Positions 41,299 to 49,937 of a DNA stretch of 64,000 nt are shown piece by piece. Location of the stretch: assembly GCF_036010505.1 (NCBI RefSeq), contig NZ_CP108569.1:1178001-1242000 (forward strand), read 5' to 3'. A program made the translations under genes and the position numbers. The notes below the pieces were generated by a model. It saw only the letters and a list, made by a program, of their open reading frames with translations. It made no database searches and was not told the origin of the DNA. Every line of letters starts with the position of its first letter. Position 1 is the stretch's first letter. This stretch comes from Streptomyces sp. NBC_01197. Its GTDB lineage: Bacteria > Actinomycetota > Actinomycetes > Streptomycetales > Streptomycetaceae.

Positions 41299-41679
41299 AT
41301 GGGAAAGCCGGAGTTCGCTGCCAAGTCGGATGCCACCTGCGACGGCCCGTATGTGATGAAGAAGCTGCCCGAGGTCACTCTGGCGTTCTGGATCACGAAA
41401 ATCACCGCGACCACCCTCGGGGAGACAGCCGGAGACCTGTTCTCACAGACGCTGCGAATGGGCTACTTCCTCACCACGGTTGCACTGTTCATGCCGTTCG
41501 TGGCCACCCTGATCGTGCAGCTGCGCTCCCCTCGGTACAACCCGGTCTTCTACTGGACCGTGATCCTCTCCACCAGCATGGCCGGACCACACAAGCGGAC
41601 CATCGCGTGGGACACGCAGCTCGCTCAGGGCTGTCCGGGCGGTACGGCGAGCGGGGGCGGCCGTGCTCGAAGAGCTTGA
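41299..41679 (+). pseudogene. Truncated COG4705-type membrane protein
   Basis: 126 residues from ATG 41299 (GGAG upstream). VMKKLPEVTLAFWITKITAT and TLGETAGDLF with one following TM segment are the repeat unit of COG4705 inner membrane proteins, which normally have about 250 residues and two or more such repeats. Here the family pattern stops near 41570 (YWTVILSTSM) and the rest is unrelated. Truncated copy, possibly still translated. Confidence 0.6.
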
Positions 41680-41707
41680 CCACGGAGTGGCCAGGACACG
41701 GACCGGG

Positions 41708-42496
41708 TCAGCGCTGCGGACGTCGGCGGACGAGCACCCCGGCGATCACCAGCAGCAGCGCTCCGCCCGCCACGTACCAGACGGCCGACGGGCCGGTCTT
41801 GGCGAGTCGGTGACGTGGCCTGCGTGCGGGTCCGGCCGGCGAGCGGGTCGGCAGGGCGGCGGCTTCCGGTACATCACCGCCCGTCGTGGGGAGACCGGTC
41901 GCAAGCGTGGAGTCCCACGGCCGGTACGAGCACCGCTCGCCCGGGATCCGGATGTATTCGGGGGCGTGCCAGGTGGCGGCGTTGTTGACGACGGCCGGGT
42001 CGTTGCCCCCCGCCGGTCGCCACGCCGGCGTCGGCGGGGTGGCGGAGTCCCGCCCGGTGGCGCCCGCGGGGTCCGTGCCCACCGGTCCCGTACCGGTCGG
42101 CGGCAGCCCGTCAGGGTGTCCTTCGGGATGCTCGGGGTGTCCTTCGTTCAGCGAGAGGTGCGACCGTGAACGGGGGATGAGGCTGTGCTGACCAGCCGTC
42201 AGTCGGCCGCTGTCCTCGGGCCAGAACACCGAGCGGCCGTACGCCGGCTGCTCGCCCCCACCCCGTACCCGGATACCGGTGGAGTCCCGTCCGCCGTCGC
42301 TGCCGGCTGCCTCGATGAGCAGGGCCGTCGGGTGGTAGTCCACGGGGGCGGTGAACACGCTGGGTGTGTGCAGTGCGACGTGGTAGCCGTGCCCGGCGGG
42401 GGCGCCACCGGCGGCCATCGCCCGGTCTCGCTCGGTGGGAGCGGCGGCCGGACACATGGCACAGGCGGTCACGGAGAGAAGGCTGGTGCGACTCAT
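41708..42496 (-). CDS. LAxTG-anchored surface protein
   Basis: 262 residues from ATG 42496. C-terminal sorting signal LAKTG, then a hydrophobic helix (SAVWYVAGGALLLVIAGVLV) and RRRPQR, the pattern recognised by class E sortases of Streptomyces. The N-terminal MSRTSLLSVTACAMCPAAA is a weak signal peptide. The middle is Pro/Gly/Thr-rich and of low complexity. Likely displayed on the wall. Alternatively partly decayed, since no compact domain is visible. No sortase gene is adjacent. Confidence 0.7.
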   Translation of the reverse strand: MSRTSLLSVTACAMCPAAAPTERDRAMAAGGAPAGHGYHVALHTPSVFTAPVDYHPTALLIEAAGSDGGRDSTGIRVRGGGEQPAYGRSVFWPEDSGRLTAGQHSLIPRSRSHLSLNEGHPEHPEGHPDGLPPTGTGPVGTDPAGATGRDSATPPTPAWRPAGGNDPAVVNNAATWHAPEYIRIPGERCSYRPWDSTLATGLPTTGGDVPEAAALPTRSPAGPARRPRHRLAKTGPSAVWYVAGGALLLVIAGVLVRRRPQR

Positions 42497-42615
42497 GCCC
42501 GGCACGTTAAGCACACGATTTACGGCTCACCGGGGTGTTGAGCTCCGCCGGGGACGAATGCCCTCCGCACGGGTGCGCCGGGTCCGCCGGATGGCGGGTG
42601 AAGGACGCCGCTCGA

Positions 42616-43902
42616 TCACTTGACTCCGCGGATGCGCCTGACCGCGGGGATGCCGAGGAGCGCGAGCACGATCCCGGAGACGAAGAGCGCCGGGTAGTCG
42701 CTGCCGCCGGTGCCGAGCAGGGCGGGTGCGTAGACCGGAACCAGGGAGCTGGGCAGGGTGACGGCAATGTTGACCACGCCCATGTCCTTCGCGGCGTCCT
42801 GTTCGCTGGGCAGGACGGAGCTGGGCAGGGTGTAGTGCCCGCTGTAGAAGAAGCCCATACCGAAGCCGAGTACGGTCGCGCCGGTGAACATGCCGGTCAT
42901 CGAGCGCGTGGTGATGAGGATGAGGAATCCGGCGGTGGCCAGGATCCCGGCGAAGACCATGTAGAACTTCCGCCGGTGGAACCGGTCGGCCAGCCATCCG
43001 GAGACGAGGGCCGTGAGCGCGCTCGTTCCGTTGATGACGAGGGTGAGGACGAACGTCAGGCCGGGGAGGCTGGATTCGCTGATGTGCAGGTAGTCGGAGA
43101 GGTAGTAGACCTCGTAGGTCACGAAGGTCATGATCGCGGTGGAGACCAGAAGAATGCTGAGGATCGCCCAGCCGAAGTCGGGGCTCTTGCGGGGGTTGAA
43201 CCAGAAGGTACGCAGGAACTGCCCCGCGTTCCAAGGCGGTTGGTCTGCCGGGTCCAGCCGTCGGTCCTTGAGCCTGGCGCACAGGAGGAGCACCGTCACG
43301 GCGGCTACGGCCATCGGTGCCAGGATCATCGCCCGGGGTGCGGTGGTGGCCAGGCGTTGCGCGATCCAGGTGCCGAAGATCAGTCCGACGGGGTAGCAGA
43401 CGCCCATCAGGCCGCCGACGACTCCGCGTTGACGTGCGGGTATCTGGTCGGGGAGTACGGCGACGAGCGGGGCCAGCAGCGCGTTGAAGAAGATCTGGGC
43501 CACGCACCAGCCGATGAGGACCGTACCGGTGTTCCCCGCGCAGGCGACGAGCGCCAGGCCGGCTCCGCCGCCGATGAGGCCCACGATCATCCATGGGCGG
43601 CGCATACCGAACCGCGAGGTCGTGCGGTCGCTGAGCTTCCCGAAGAGGGGGTTGGCGATGACGGCGCACAGCGCGCCGACGCTCAGGACCAGGGAGAGCG
43701 CGCCGACCTTGCCCGCGGGGTCGATCTGCTGGACCTTCAGCGCCAGCGAAACGACGGACGGGGTGATGATCGCGACGTAACTGCCGAAGAGGGCCAGGAT
43801 GAAGAGGGCGATGAGGGTTCCGCTCGCACGCGCCGGGGCAGCGGAGACGGACGGAGGGAGCTCACCTGACTTCTCCGGTGAGCTGACGACTCTGTCACTC
43901 AT
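42616..43902 (-). CDS. MFS transporter
   Basis: 428 residues from ATG 43902 (GAAAGG upstream). Twelve hydrophobic segments; the MFS loop motif appears as GKLSDRTTSRFGMRRPWM between TM2 and TM3, and GWLADRFHRRKFY between TM8 and TM9. The first motif recalls glycoside-pentoside-hexuronide (GPH-like) sugar permeases. It ends the leftward oxidoreductase/isomerase operon, so it likely imports the sugar or glycoside the enzymes degrade. Confidence 0.9.
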   Translation of the reverse strand: MSDRVVSSPEKSGELPPSVSAAPARASGTLIALFILALFGSYVAIITPSVVSLALKVQQIDPAGKVGALSLVLSVGALCAVIANPLFGKLSDRTTSRFGMRRPWMIVGLIGGGAGLALVACAGNTGTVLIGWCVAQIFFNALLAPLVAVLPDQIPARQRGVVGGLMGVCYPVGLIFGTWIAQRLATTAPRAMILAPMAVAAVTVLLLCARLKDRRLDPADQPPWNAGQFLRTFWFNPRKSPDFGWAILSILLVSTAIMTFVTYEVYYLSDYLHISESSLPGLTFVLTLVINGTSALTALVSGWLADRFHRRKFYMVFAGILATAGFLILITTRSMTGMFTGATVLGFGMGFFYSGHYTLPSSVLPSEQDAAKDMGVVNIAVTLPSSLVPVYAPALLGTGGSDYPALFVSGIVLALLGIPAVRRIRGVK

Positions 43903-44015
43903 TGGTACGCCTTTCGACGGGCCAAAGCGACCCTTGTACGGGGCCGGGTGGGGCCTGGCAGGGGATGTCCTCGGTGGAAGCCCGGGCGCGAGGCTCACCG
44001 GAAGGGCCGCGACGG

Positions 44016-44042
44016 GCTGAGCGGCGGGGGGCGCCGCTCAGC
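44016..44042. terminator. GC hairpin before the MFS gene
   Basis: Perfect 11-bp stem GCTGAGCGGCG / CGCCGCTCAGC with a GGGGG loop, between the isomerase gene and the MFS gene. It may attenuate expression of the transporter. Confidence 0.6.
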
Positions 44043-44083
44043 ACGCCGGATGTGCTGTTACGGGAGAACAGCGGGAGCGGTTG

Positions 44084-45022
44084 TTACGGGAAGACGGTCG
44101 AGAGGGACTGCTCGATGAATTCGCGGGCCGCCGTGATCTCCGTGACGGGGTCGGCGACCGCGTCCAGTTCCAGCAGGGCGAGGTCGGTGAAGCCGATCTC
44201 GCGCATGAGGCGGCCCCATGCGAACCAGTCGACGGAACCGGCGCCGACCCTGCGGAAGTACTCGCGGTGGCTGTCGTGGATCGAGTCGTCGATGGGAACC
44301 CGCAGCGGGGCGGGGCCGGTCGCGTCCTTCCAGTGCGAGATGACCACGCGTTCGCGGTGGCGGGAGACGATCTGCGTGGGCTCGCCCCCGGAGAGCGCCA
44401 GATGGCCGGTGTCCGGACACAGGCTGACGAACAGCGGATCGGTGAGGGCCATCAGCAGGTCGACGTCGCGGGCCGTGCAGAAGCTGGAGTGCGCCTCGGT
44501 GTGCAGCGCGGTGGTCACGCCCTCCTGGAGGCTGGCGCGGCCGACCACATGGGCGATGTCGGCGACGTTCTTGAGGAAGTCGAAATCGTTGAACTGCGGG
44601 GGCTCGGCGTTCCAGGTCGTACGCATCGGCGGCGCGGCGACCAGCACGTCACCGCCCGCCTCCTTGATGAAACGGGCATAGGCGGCAGCGCTGTCGGCTA
44701 TCTCGCCCCGATCGGCGTCCGGCTGCCAGCTTCCTTCGAGGTAGAAGGCGCTCTTCAACTCCATTCCACGGCCGTCGAGTTCCTTCTTGAACTCGGTGGC
44801 CGAGCCGAAGGCGCGGCGGATGCTGCCGATGTCCGCCGGGCCGAAGGTGACCTCAAGGCTGGTGACGCCGGCGGCTGCGGCCGAGTCGAGGATCTTGCGC
44901 CAGACCGCGTCGGGGTCGCGGTCCGAGAGCTCCTGGATGGCCTTCTCGTCGGGCAAATTCCAGAACGACGGGTTGTAGAAGGTGATCAGGTCGACGCCGA
45001 ACTTGGGTGTGTTGCTGCTCAT
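44084..45022 (-). CDS. TIM-barrel sugar isomerase/epimerase-type protein
   Basis: 312 residues, AP_endonuc_2/xylose-isomerase-like fold. Metal-site residues of the family are visible: Glu in TSLEVTFGP, His in ALHTEAHSSF, Asp-x-GH in SLCPDTGHLALSGG, His in VISHWKDA and Glu in LLELDAV. Starts MSSNTPKFGVDLITFYNPSFW with AAGGAG upstream. A nonamer tandem repeat lies between its gene and the upstream oxidoreductase gene. Acts on a keto- or phosphorylated sugar; the exact reaction is not known. Confidence 0.85.
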   Translation of the reverse strand: MSSNTPKFGVDLITFYNPSFWNLPDEKAIQELSDRDPDAVWRKILDSAAAAGVTSLEVTFGPADIGSIRRAFGSATEFKKELDGRGMELKSAFYLEGSWQPDADRGEIADSAAAYARFIKEAGGDVLVAAPPMRTTWNAEPPQFNDFDFLKNVADIAHVVGRASLQEGVTTALHTEAHSSFCTARDVDLLMALTDPLFVSLCPDTGHLALSGGEPTQIVSRHRERVVISHWKDATGPAPLRVPIDDSIHDSHREYFRRVGAGSVDWFAWGRLMREIGFTDLALLELDAVADPVTEITAAREFIEQSLSTVFP

Positions 45023-45051
45023 ACGGTTGCCGCTCCTTGTTTCAGTTCTCC

Positions 45052-45114
45052 GTGTGCTGCGTGTACTGCGTGTGCTGCCTGTACTTCGTGTGCTGCGTGT
45101 GCTGCCTGTTGGGC
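45052..45114. repeat. Nonamer tandem repeat
   Basis: Six successive 9-base units of the type GTGTGCTGC (GTGTGCTGC, GTGTACTGC, GTGTGCTGC, CTGTACTTC, GTGTGCTGC, GTGTGCTGC) and a degenerate seventh, in the operon's intergenic space upstream of the 44084 gene. Confidence 0.8.
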
Positions 45115-45148
45115 GTGCGTTGGTGTGTCGCGGGGGCTCCGCCGCTGT

Positions 45149-46264
45149 TCACTCCGTCTGGGGCATTGCCGCGGGGCGTTCGGCGGTCGAGGCGAGCTCC
45201 ACGACCCGCCGCGAGCGACTGGAGGTCTCCACCGATTCGAGCGCTTCCAGTACGTGGAAGGCGAGTTCGGCCGATGCGCGGTGCGGTGCGCCGTCCACGG
45301 CACCGGCAAGGTCGTCGACACCGGCGCCGCGCAGCATCTGGACCTCCATGTCGAGCGGGCCCGACGGCGGGAGGACCGGCGGCAGGGCCCGCCACTGCCC
45401 GTCGTGGTTGCCCCGGAGCTGCACGTCGCCGTCGAAGCCGTTCGGGTCGGGGATCGTCAGGGTCCCCTCGGTGCCGTAGACCTCGATGAACGGCAGGTGG
45501 TGGTTCCACACGTCGAAGCTCATCTGGAGCGAGCCGATGACGCCGGAGGCGAAGCCGAGGACGGCTGCCGCGTGCGTGGGTGTGGTCACCTCGATGCGCT
45601 CGACCGCGCGGTCCGGGCTCGTCACCTTGCGTACGGGCGCACCGATCCGGCTCAGGGCGGAGACGGTCGTGATCGGGCCGAGGAGGTTGACCAGGCTCGT
45701 CAGGTAGTACGGGCCCAGGTCGAGGCCGGGCCCGCCGCCGGGCGCGAAGAGGAATCCCGGGTTCGGGTGCCAGGTCTCGGCCTTGCTGTGGGTGACGAAG
45801 GCCGTCGCGCCCACCGGTTGGCCGATCAGCCCGTCGTCGAGCGCCTTGCGCGCCGTCTGGGCCGCGCTGCCGAGGAACGTGTCGGGCGCCGAGCCGAACA
45901 GGACACCGGTCTCGCCGGCCAGCGCGGTCAGCGGCGCGGCCTCAGCGACGGTCGCGGCGACGGGCTTCTCGACGTAGACGTGCTTACCCGCTCGGATGGC
46001 CTGGGCGGAGACCGCGGCGTGCGCGAGCGGCGGGGTGATGTTGACGACGATGTCTATGCCGGGGTCGGCGAGCAGCGCGTCGACCGAGTCGTACGCCCTG
46101 ATCCCGTGCTCGGCTGCGGCCTTGAGCGCGCGGGCGTGGTCCAGGTCGGCGCAGCCGGTCAGGCGCAGGCGCGGGTAGCGGGCCATGCCGTGGACGTACC
46201 GGTCGAAGATGTTGCCGGTGCCGATGATGCCGACACGGGCGGGTTGTGCGGGTGAGAAGGTCAC
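45149..46264 (-). CDS. Gfo/Idh/MocA oxidoreductase
   Basis: 371 residues from GTG 46264, with GGAG just upstream; longer frames run into the next gene. NAD-binding Rossmann motif VGIIGTGNIFDRYVHG at the start, EKPVA with the catalytic-type Lys, and a C-terminal GFO_IDH_MocA barrel with GLDLGPYYLTSLVNLLG. Likely oxidises or reduces a sugar hydroxyl with NAD(P). It is the third gene of the operon. Its closest functional partner may be the second oxidoreductase at 47295. Confidence 0.9.
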   Translation of the reverse strand: MTFSPAQPARVGIIGTGNIFDRYVHGMARYPRLRLTGCADLDHARALKAAAEHGIRAYDSVDALLADPGIDIVVNITPPLAHAAVSAQAIRAGKHVYVEKPVAATVAEAAPLTALAGETGVLFGSAPDTFLGSAAQTARKALDDGLIGQPVGATAFVTHSKAETWHPNPGFLFAPGGGPGLDLGPYYLTSLVNLLGPITTVSALSRIGAPVRKVTSPDRAVERIEVTTPTHAAAVLGFASGVIGSLQMSFDVWNHHLPFIEVYGTEGTLTIPDPNGFDGDVQLRGNHDGQWRALPPVLPPSGPLDMEVQMLRGAGVDDLAGAVDGAPHRASAELAFHVLEALESVETSSRSRRVVELASTAERPAAMPQTE

Positions 46265-46374
46265 GGAGCGCTCCACATCACTGGTGCTGTTGAGGGGTGT
46301 CGGGTACCGCAAGTGGGGTGTCACGGCTCGGGTTTGGGGCCGCATGCCGCAAGTCGCGTATCGGGACGGCCTGG

Positions 46375-47298
46375 TCAGCCGACGATCAGGGGGCGCAGGG
46401 TGCGGTAGGCGATGTCCAGGCCCTGCTTGGTACGGGTCTCCTCGCCGCCCCAGACGGGGTCCTCGTGCTCGACGGAGAGGGTGCCGGTGAAGCCTGCCTC
46501 GTACAGCCGGTCGACCACGCGCACCCAGTCGACCTGGCCGAGGCCCGGGACGCGGTAGCGCCACCAGCCCATGTCCCAGGGGTTGCCGCTCCGGTCCACG
46601 GCCGGGCCGAAGTGCCCCCAGCGCCGGCGGTCGTCCGGCCGCAGCTCCACGTCCTTGGCCTGGGCGTGCGCGATGTGCTCGATGTAGGGCGCGATGGTCT
46701 CGACCGGGTCGATACCGATCCAGGTGAGGTGTGAGGGGTCCCAGTTGAGGTACAGGCCGAGCGAGAACATCCACTCCCACAGCTCCGGCGAGTAGGCGAG
46801 GTTGCCCGGGTAGCCGTCGGGGTGCCAGCCCTCCATCACGCAGTTCTCGATCAGGAGCTTCACGCCGCGCTCCCCCGCGTACTCGACCAGCGGCGGGAAG
46901 ATCTTCTCGGCCTCGGCCAGGTTCTGCGCGACGGACCGGTTCCAGTCGCGGCCGATGAACGTACCGACGTGGGACACCTCCAGGACCGCGGCCGCGTCGA
47001 TCGCGTGCCGCAGATGCGTACGGATCTCCTCGCGCCGGCCCGTGTCGGGGTGCAGGTTGTTCTCGTAGTACGCCAACGCCGATATGTCCAGGCCGTGTTG
47101 GGTCAGGACCGCGCGGGTGGCATCGGCCTCGCGTGGGCCGAAACCGGCCACCGGCAGATGCGCTGCCTCGAAGTCCCGCCCGCCGGTGCCGGGCCACACG
47201 GCGACCTCAAGGGCCTCGTACCCCCGCGCCGCGGCCCATCCCGCGATCTGCTCCAGAGAGAGCTGCGGCAGGCAGGCGGTCAGCATTCCGAGTTTCAT
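46375..47298 (-). CDS. TIM-barrel sugar isomerase/epimerase-type protein
   Basis: 307 residues from ATG 47298, overlapping the upstream oxidoreductase stop (ATGA). AP_endonuc_2 fold with metal ligands in LLIENCVMEGWHPDG (Glu), NWDPSHLTWIG (Asp, His), HAQAKDVEL (His) and SVEHEDP (Glu). Members act as keto-sugar isomerases, epimerases or, in glycoside 3-oxidation pathways, as lyases or hydratases. Substrate unknown, but coupling with Gfo/Idh enzymes suggests keto-sugar chemistry. Confidence 0.88.
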   Translation of the reverse strand: MKLGMLTACLPQLSLEQIAGWAAARGYEALEVAVWPGTGGRDFEAAHLPVAGFGPREADATRAVLTQHGLDISALAYYENNLHPDTGRREEIRTHLRHAIDAAAVLEVSHVGTFIGRDWNRSVAQNLAEAEKIFPPLVEYAGERGVKLLIENCVMEGWHPDGYPGNLAYSPELWEWMFSLGLYLNWDPSHLTWIGIDPVETIAPYIEHIAHAQAKDVELRPDDRRRWGHFGPAVDRSGNPWDMGWWRYRVPGLGQVDWVRVVDRLYEAGFTGTLSVEHEDPVWGGEETRTKQGLDIAYRTLRPLIVG

Positions 47299-48473
47299 AC
47301 GGCGTACTCCTTGGCGGTCGCGGAGGTTACGGGGGTCGCGGCGGTCACGGTCTTCGCGGCGGCCGCCCTGCCGACGGGGGTCCAGGCCAGGGAGCGGGAT
47401 GAGTCGAGGACCGCTTCGACCAGCCGCGCCGAGCGCACCCCGTCGGCGGCCACCGGCAGCCCCTCCGGCGCGGCGCCGTCGGCCGCCGCGTAGGCATCGG
47501 CGACGAAAGCGCGGAAGCAGTCCGCGTACCCCTGCGGGTGTCCTGCGGGCAGCGTGGCCAGCCGCCGCTGTTCCGGGCTGCCCCGGCCGGGGTCGCGCAC
47601 CACCACCCTGGCCCCGTCGGACATACCGAGCCACACGGTCTCGGGCTGCTCCTGGTCGAAGACGGCGCTCGATCCGGCGCCGTCCAGTTCGAACCAGAGG
47701 CGGTTCTTCCGGCCGGCCGAGACCTGCGAGACGGTGAGTGTGCCCAGTACGCCTTCGTCGGTGCGCAGCAGTACGGCCGCCGCGTCCTCGGTACGGACCG
47801 GCCTGCGGGGCGCGCCGGGTGCGTCGTCGGCGGGGCGCTCGGGGACGGTGGTCGCCAGCCGCGCCGAGACCTCGGTGAAACGCACTCCGGCCACCCACTC
47901 GACCAGGTCGCACCAGTGCGAGCCGATGTCGGCGAACGCCCGGGAGGGGCCGCCCCGTTCGGGGTCCACGCGCCACCCGGTGGCGTCCGCGTCGAGCATC
48001 CAGTCCTGCAGATAGCTGCCGTGCAGGAGTTGCCAGGCGCCGAACTCGCCCGCCCGTGCCCTTGCCCGGATCTCGCGGACCAGTGGGTGGTAGCGGTAGA
48101 CGAACGGCACGGCCAGCAGACGTCCCGTCTCCTGCGCTACGGCGGCCAGCCGTTCGGCGTCCGCCACCGAAGTGGCGAGCGGTTTCTCGCAGATGACGTG
48201 CTTCCCGGCGCGCAGCGCGGCCTCGGCCTGGGTGGCGTGCAGCCCGTTCGGGGTGCAGACGTGCACCACGTCCACGCTCTCGTCGGCGAGTGCTGCCTCC
48301 AGCTGCGGATAGCCGCGCGGGATCCCCCACTCCGCGGCGACCTGCGCGCCGCGCTCGGGTGAGGACGCGACCACCCCGCGCACTTCCGCGCCTGCTCCCC
48401 GCACCGCCTGGGCGTGTACCCCGGCGATCATGCCGGTGCCGACGATGGCTGCTCCCTTGTACCCGCGGGACAT
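47295..48473 (-). CDS. Gfo/Idh/MocA oxidoreductase
   Basis: 392 residues from ATG 48473. Rossmann motif AAIVGTGMIAGVHAQAV, then HVCTPNGLHATQAEAALRAGKH and CEKPLATS, the EKP motif with active Lys. The C-terminal dimer domain has DIGSHWCDLVEWVAG and, near residue 185, D and H residues in the catalytic position. First gene of the leftward operon, divergent from the ROK regulator across about 120 bases. Probably oxidises the sugar substrate at C3 or a similar position, inference from family context. Confidence 0.9.
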   Translation of the reverse strand: MSRGYKGAAIVGTGMIAGVHAQAVRGAGAEVRGVVASSPERGAQVAAEWGIPRGYPQLEAALADESVDVVHVCTPNGLHATQAEAALRAGKHVICEKPLATSVADAERLAAVAQETGRLLAVPFVYRYHPLVREIRARARAGEFGAWQLLHGSYLQDWMLDADATGWRVDPERGGPSRAFADIGSHWCDLVEWVAGVRFTEVSARLATTVPERPADDAPGAPRRPVRTEDAAAVLLRTDEGVLGTLTVSQVSAGRKNRLWFELDGAGSSAVFDQEQPETVWLGMSDGARVVVRDPGRGSPEQRRLATLPAGHPQGYADCFRAFVADAYAAADGAAPEGLPVAADGVRSARLVEAVLDSSRSLAWTPVGRAAAAKTVTAATPVTSATAKEYAV

Positions 48474-48555
48474 CTGGAGGACCTTCCTGTTGCTTTCGTT
48501 CAGTCGGACGGTGATCGGTACCCCTGCCCGACGAATTCCAGCCTTCTTCAGCCCG

Positions 48556-48594
48556 TTGACAAGCACAAGACGCCGGTTTTAGTTTTCTGGAGTG
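48556..48594 (+). promoter_or_regulatory. Promoter of the ROK regulator, apparently leaderless
   Basis: TTGACA (48556-48561), 18-base spacer, TAGTTT (48580-48585). The expected transcription start falls at about 48592, exactly the GTG of the regulator. TTTTAGTTTT within it resembles half of the operators bound by XylR-type ROK proteins. Confidence 0.55.
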
Positions 48595-49830
48595 CATAAA
48601 GATGGCGACACTGAGAGCTCTGAAGCCTTAAGCGGTCCGGCCGTGAACTCCGCGACCGTCGCTCTGCGCCGGATACTCGGCGCCGTGGCCTCCGGGGAGG
48701 CCACCAGCCGCGCGGAGATCGCCCGCCGCACCTCACTGGCCCGCTCCACGGTGGGACAGCAGGTCGACCAGCTGCTGCGGCGCGGCATCCTGGAGGAGAC
48801 CGAGGTCGGCGCCTCGGTACGGGGCCGGCCTCCCCGGGTGCTCTCGATCGGCCCGCACGCGGGGACCATCGCCGTCGCGGATGTGGACGTCAGCGAGACC
48901 AGGGTCGTCGTCGCCGACCTCAGCCGCCGGATTCTCGCCCGCGACGTGATCGCCGTACCGGTCGAGGACGGCCCGGCCGCCGTGCTCGGCGCGGTCACCG
49001 CCCGGCTGTGCGAGCTGCTCCAGGAGCACGCCGGGGGACGGGATTCGGTGCGCGAGGTCGTCGTCGGGCTGCCGGGCCCGGTGGACTTCCAGCACGGCTG
49101 CGCCGTACGGCCGCCGATCATGCCCGGTTGGGACGCCTTCCCGGTCGGCGCCTATCTGCGCGAACGCTTCCACGCCCCTGTCGTGGTGGACAACGACGTC
49201 AATCTGATGGCGCTCGGCGAAGCCGAACGGCACGATGTCGACGCGCCCCTGCTCGCGGTCAAGGTCGGGGCCGGAATCGGTGCCGGGATCATCACCGCGG
49301 ACGGCCGGGTCCACCGCGGCGCGGACGGAGCCGCGGGCGACATCGGCCACTTGCGGGCTTCCAGCCACTCCGAAACCCTGTGCAGCTGCGGCAAGACCGG
49401 CTGTGTGGAGGCCGTTGCCTCACACCACGCCGTGCTGCGCGACCTGGGATTCCTTGCCGGGCCGGGCGATGCGGCGGCGGGCGCCCGGCTGCTGGCCGGA
49501 GCCGTCGCCAACGGTGACCCCCGGGCCCTCTACCGCATCCGGCAGGCCGCGACCGAGATCGGCGAAGTCGTCGCCATGCTGGTGCACATGTACAACCCGC
49601 GCACCCTGGTACTCGGCGGCCCGATGAGCGAACAGCGCGACGAACTGCTCTCCGGCGTGCGCGCCGTCGTCTACCAGCGGGCCCTTCCGCTGGCCACCCG
49701 CAGGCTGACCATCACCACCACCGAACCTGGGTCGGAGCCCGGCCTGACCGGCGCTGTCGCCCTGGCCGCCCGCGACATCTTCAGCCCCGACGGCATCACG
49801 CGCCTGCTGCAGTCCCAGCCGCACATCTGA
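48592..49830 (+). CDS. ROK-family transcriptional regulator
   Basis: 412 residues from GTG 48592. Winged HTH at about 20-80 (ALRRILGAVASGEATSRAEI...LARSTVGQQVDQLLRRG), then the ROK sugar-kinase-like domain with VVGLPGPVD, GAGIGAGII, the zinc motif H-x9-CSCGKTGCVEA and GPMSEQ. Represses a divergent sugar operon, here almost certainly the oxidoreductase/isomerase/MFS genes. A TTA leucine codon at residue 13 (48628-48630) makes translation potentially bldA-dependent. V18 (48643) is an alternative start that would lose it. Confidence 0.93.
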   Translation: MHKDGDTESSEALSGPAVNSATVALRRILGAVASGEATSRAEIARRTSLARSTVGQQVDQLLRRGILEETEVGASVRGRPPRVLSIGPHAGTIAVADVDVSETRVVVADLSRRILARDVIAVPVEDGPAAVLGAVTARLCELLQEHAGGRDSVREVVVGLPGPVDFQHGCAVRPPIMPGWDAFPVGAYLRERFHAPVVVDNDVNLMALGEAERHDVDAPLLAVKVGAGIGAGIITADGRVHRGADGAAGDIGHLRASSHSETLCSCGKTGCVEAVASHHAVLRDLGFLAGPGDAAAGARLLAGAVANGDPRALYRIRQAATEIGEVVAMLVHMYNPRTLVLGGPMSEQRDELLSGVRAVVYQRALPLATRRLTITTTEPGSEPGLTGAVALAARDIFSPDGITRLLQSQPHI

Positions 49831-49937
49831 CTGCGGCCTGCCGCCGACCAGCGTACGAAGCAATGCGGTTGAAGCACGGCACTGCCTTCATCGAGTACTG
49901 CTCCGAGAACCTGCCGTCCGCGGGCCCGAAGGCTGGT

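Noticed and set aside
45149..48597. Reverse frames of 680-740 codons across the sugar operon
   Set aside because: Upstream parts are Arg/Gly-rich nonsense; recognisable domains begin only at 46264 and 47298.
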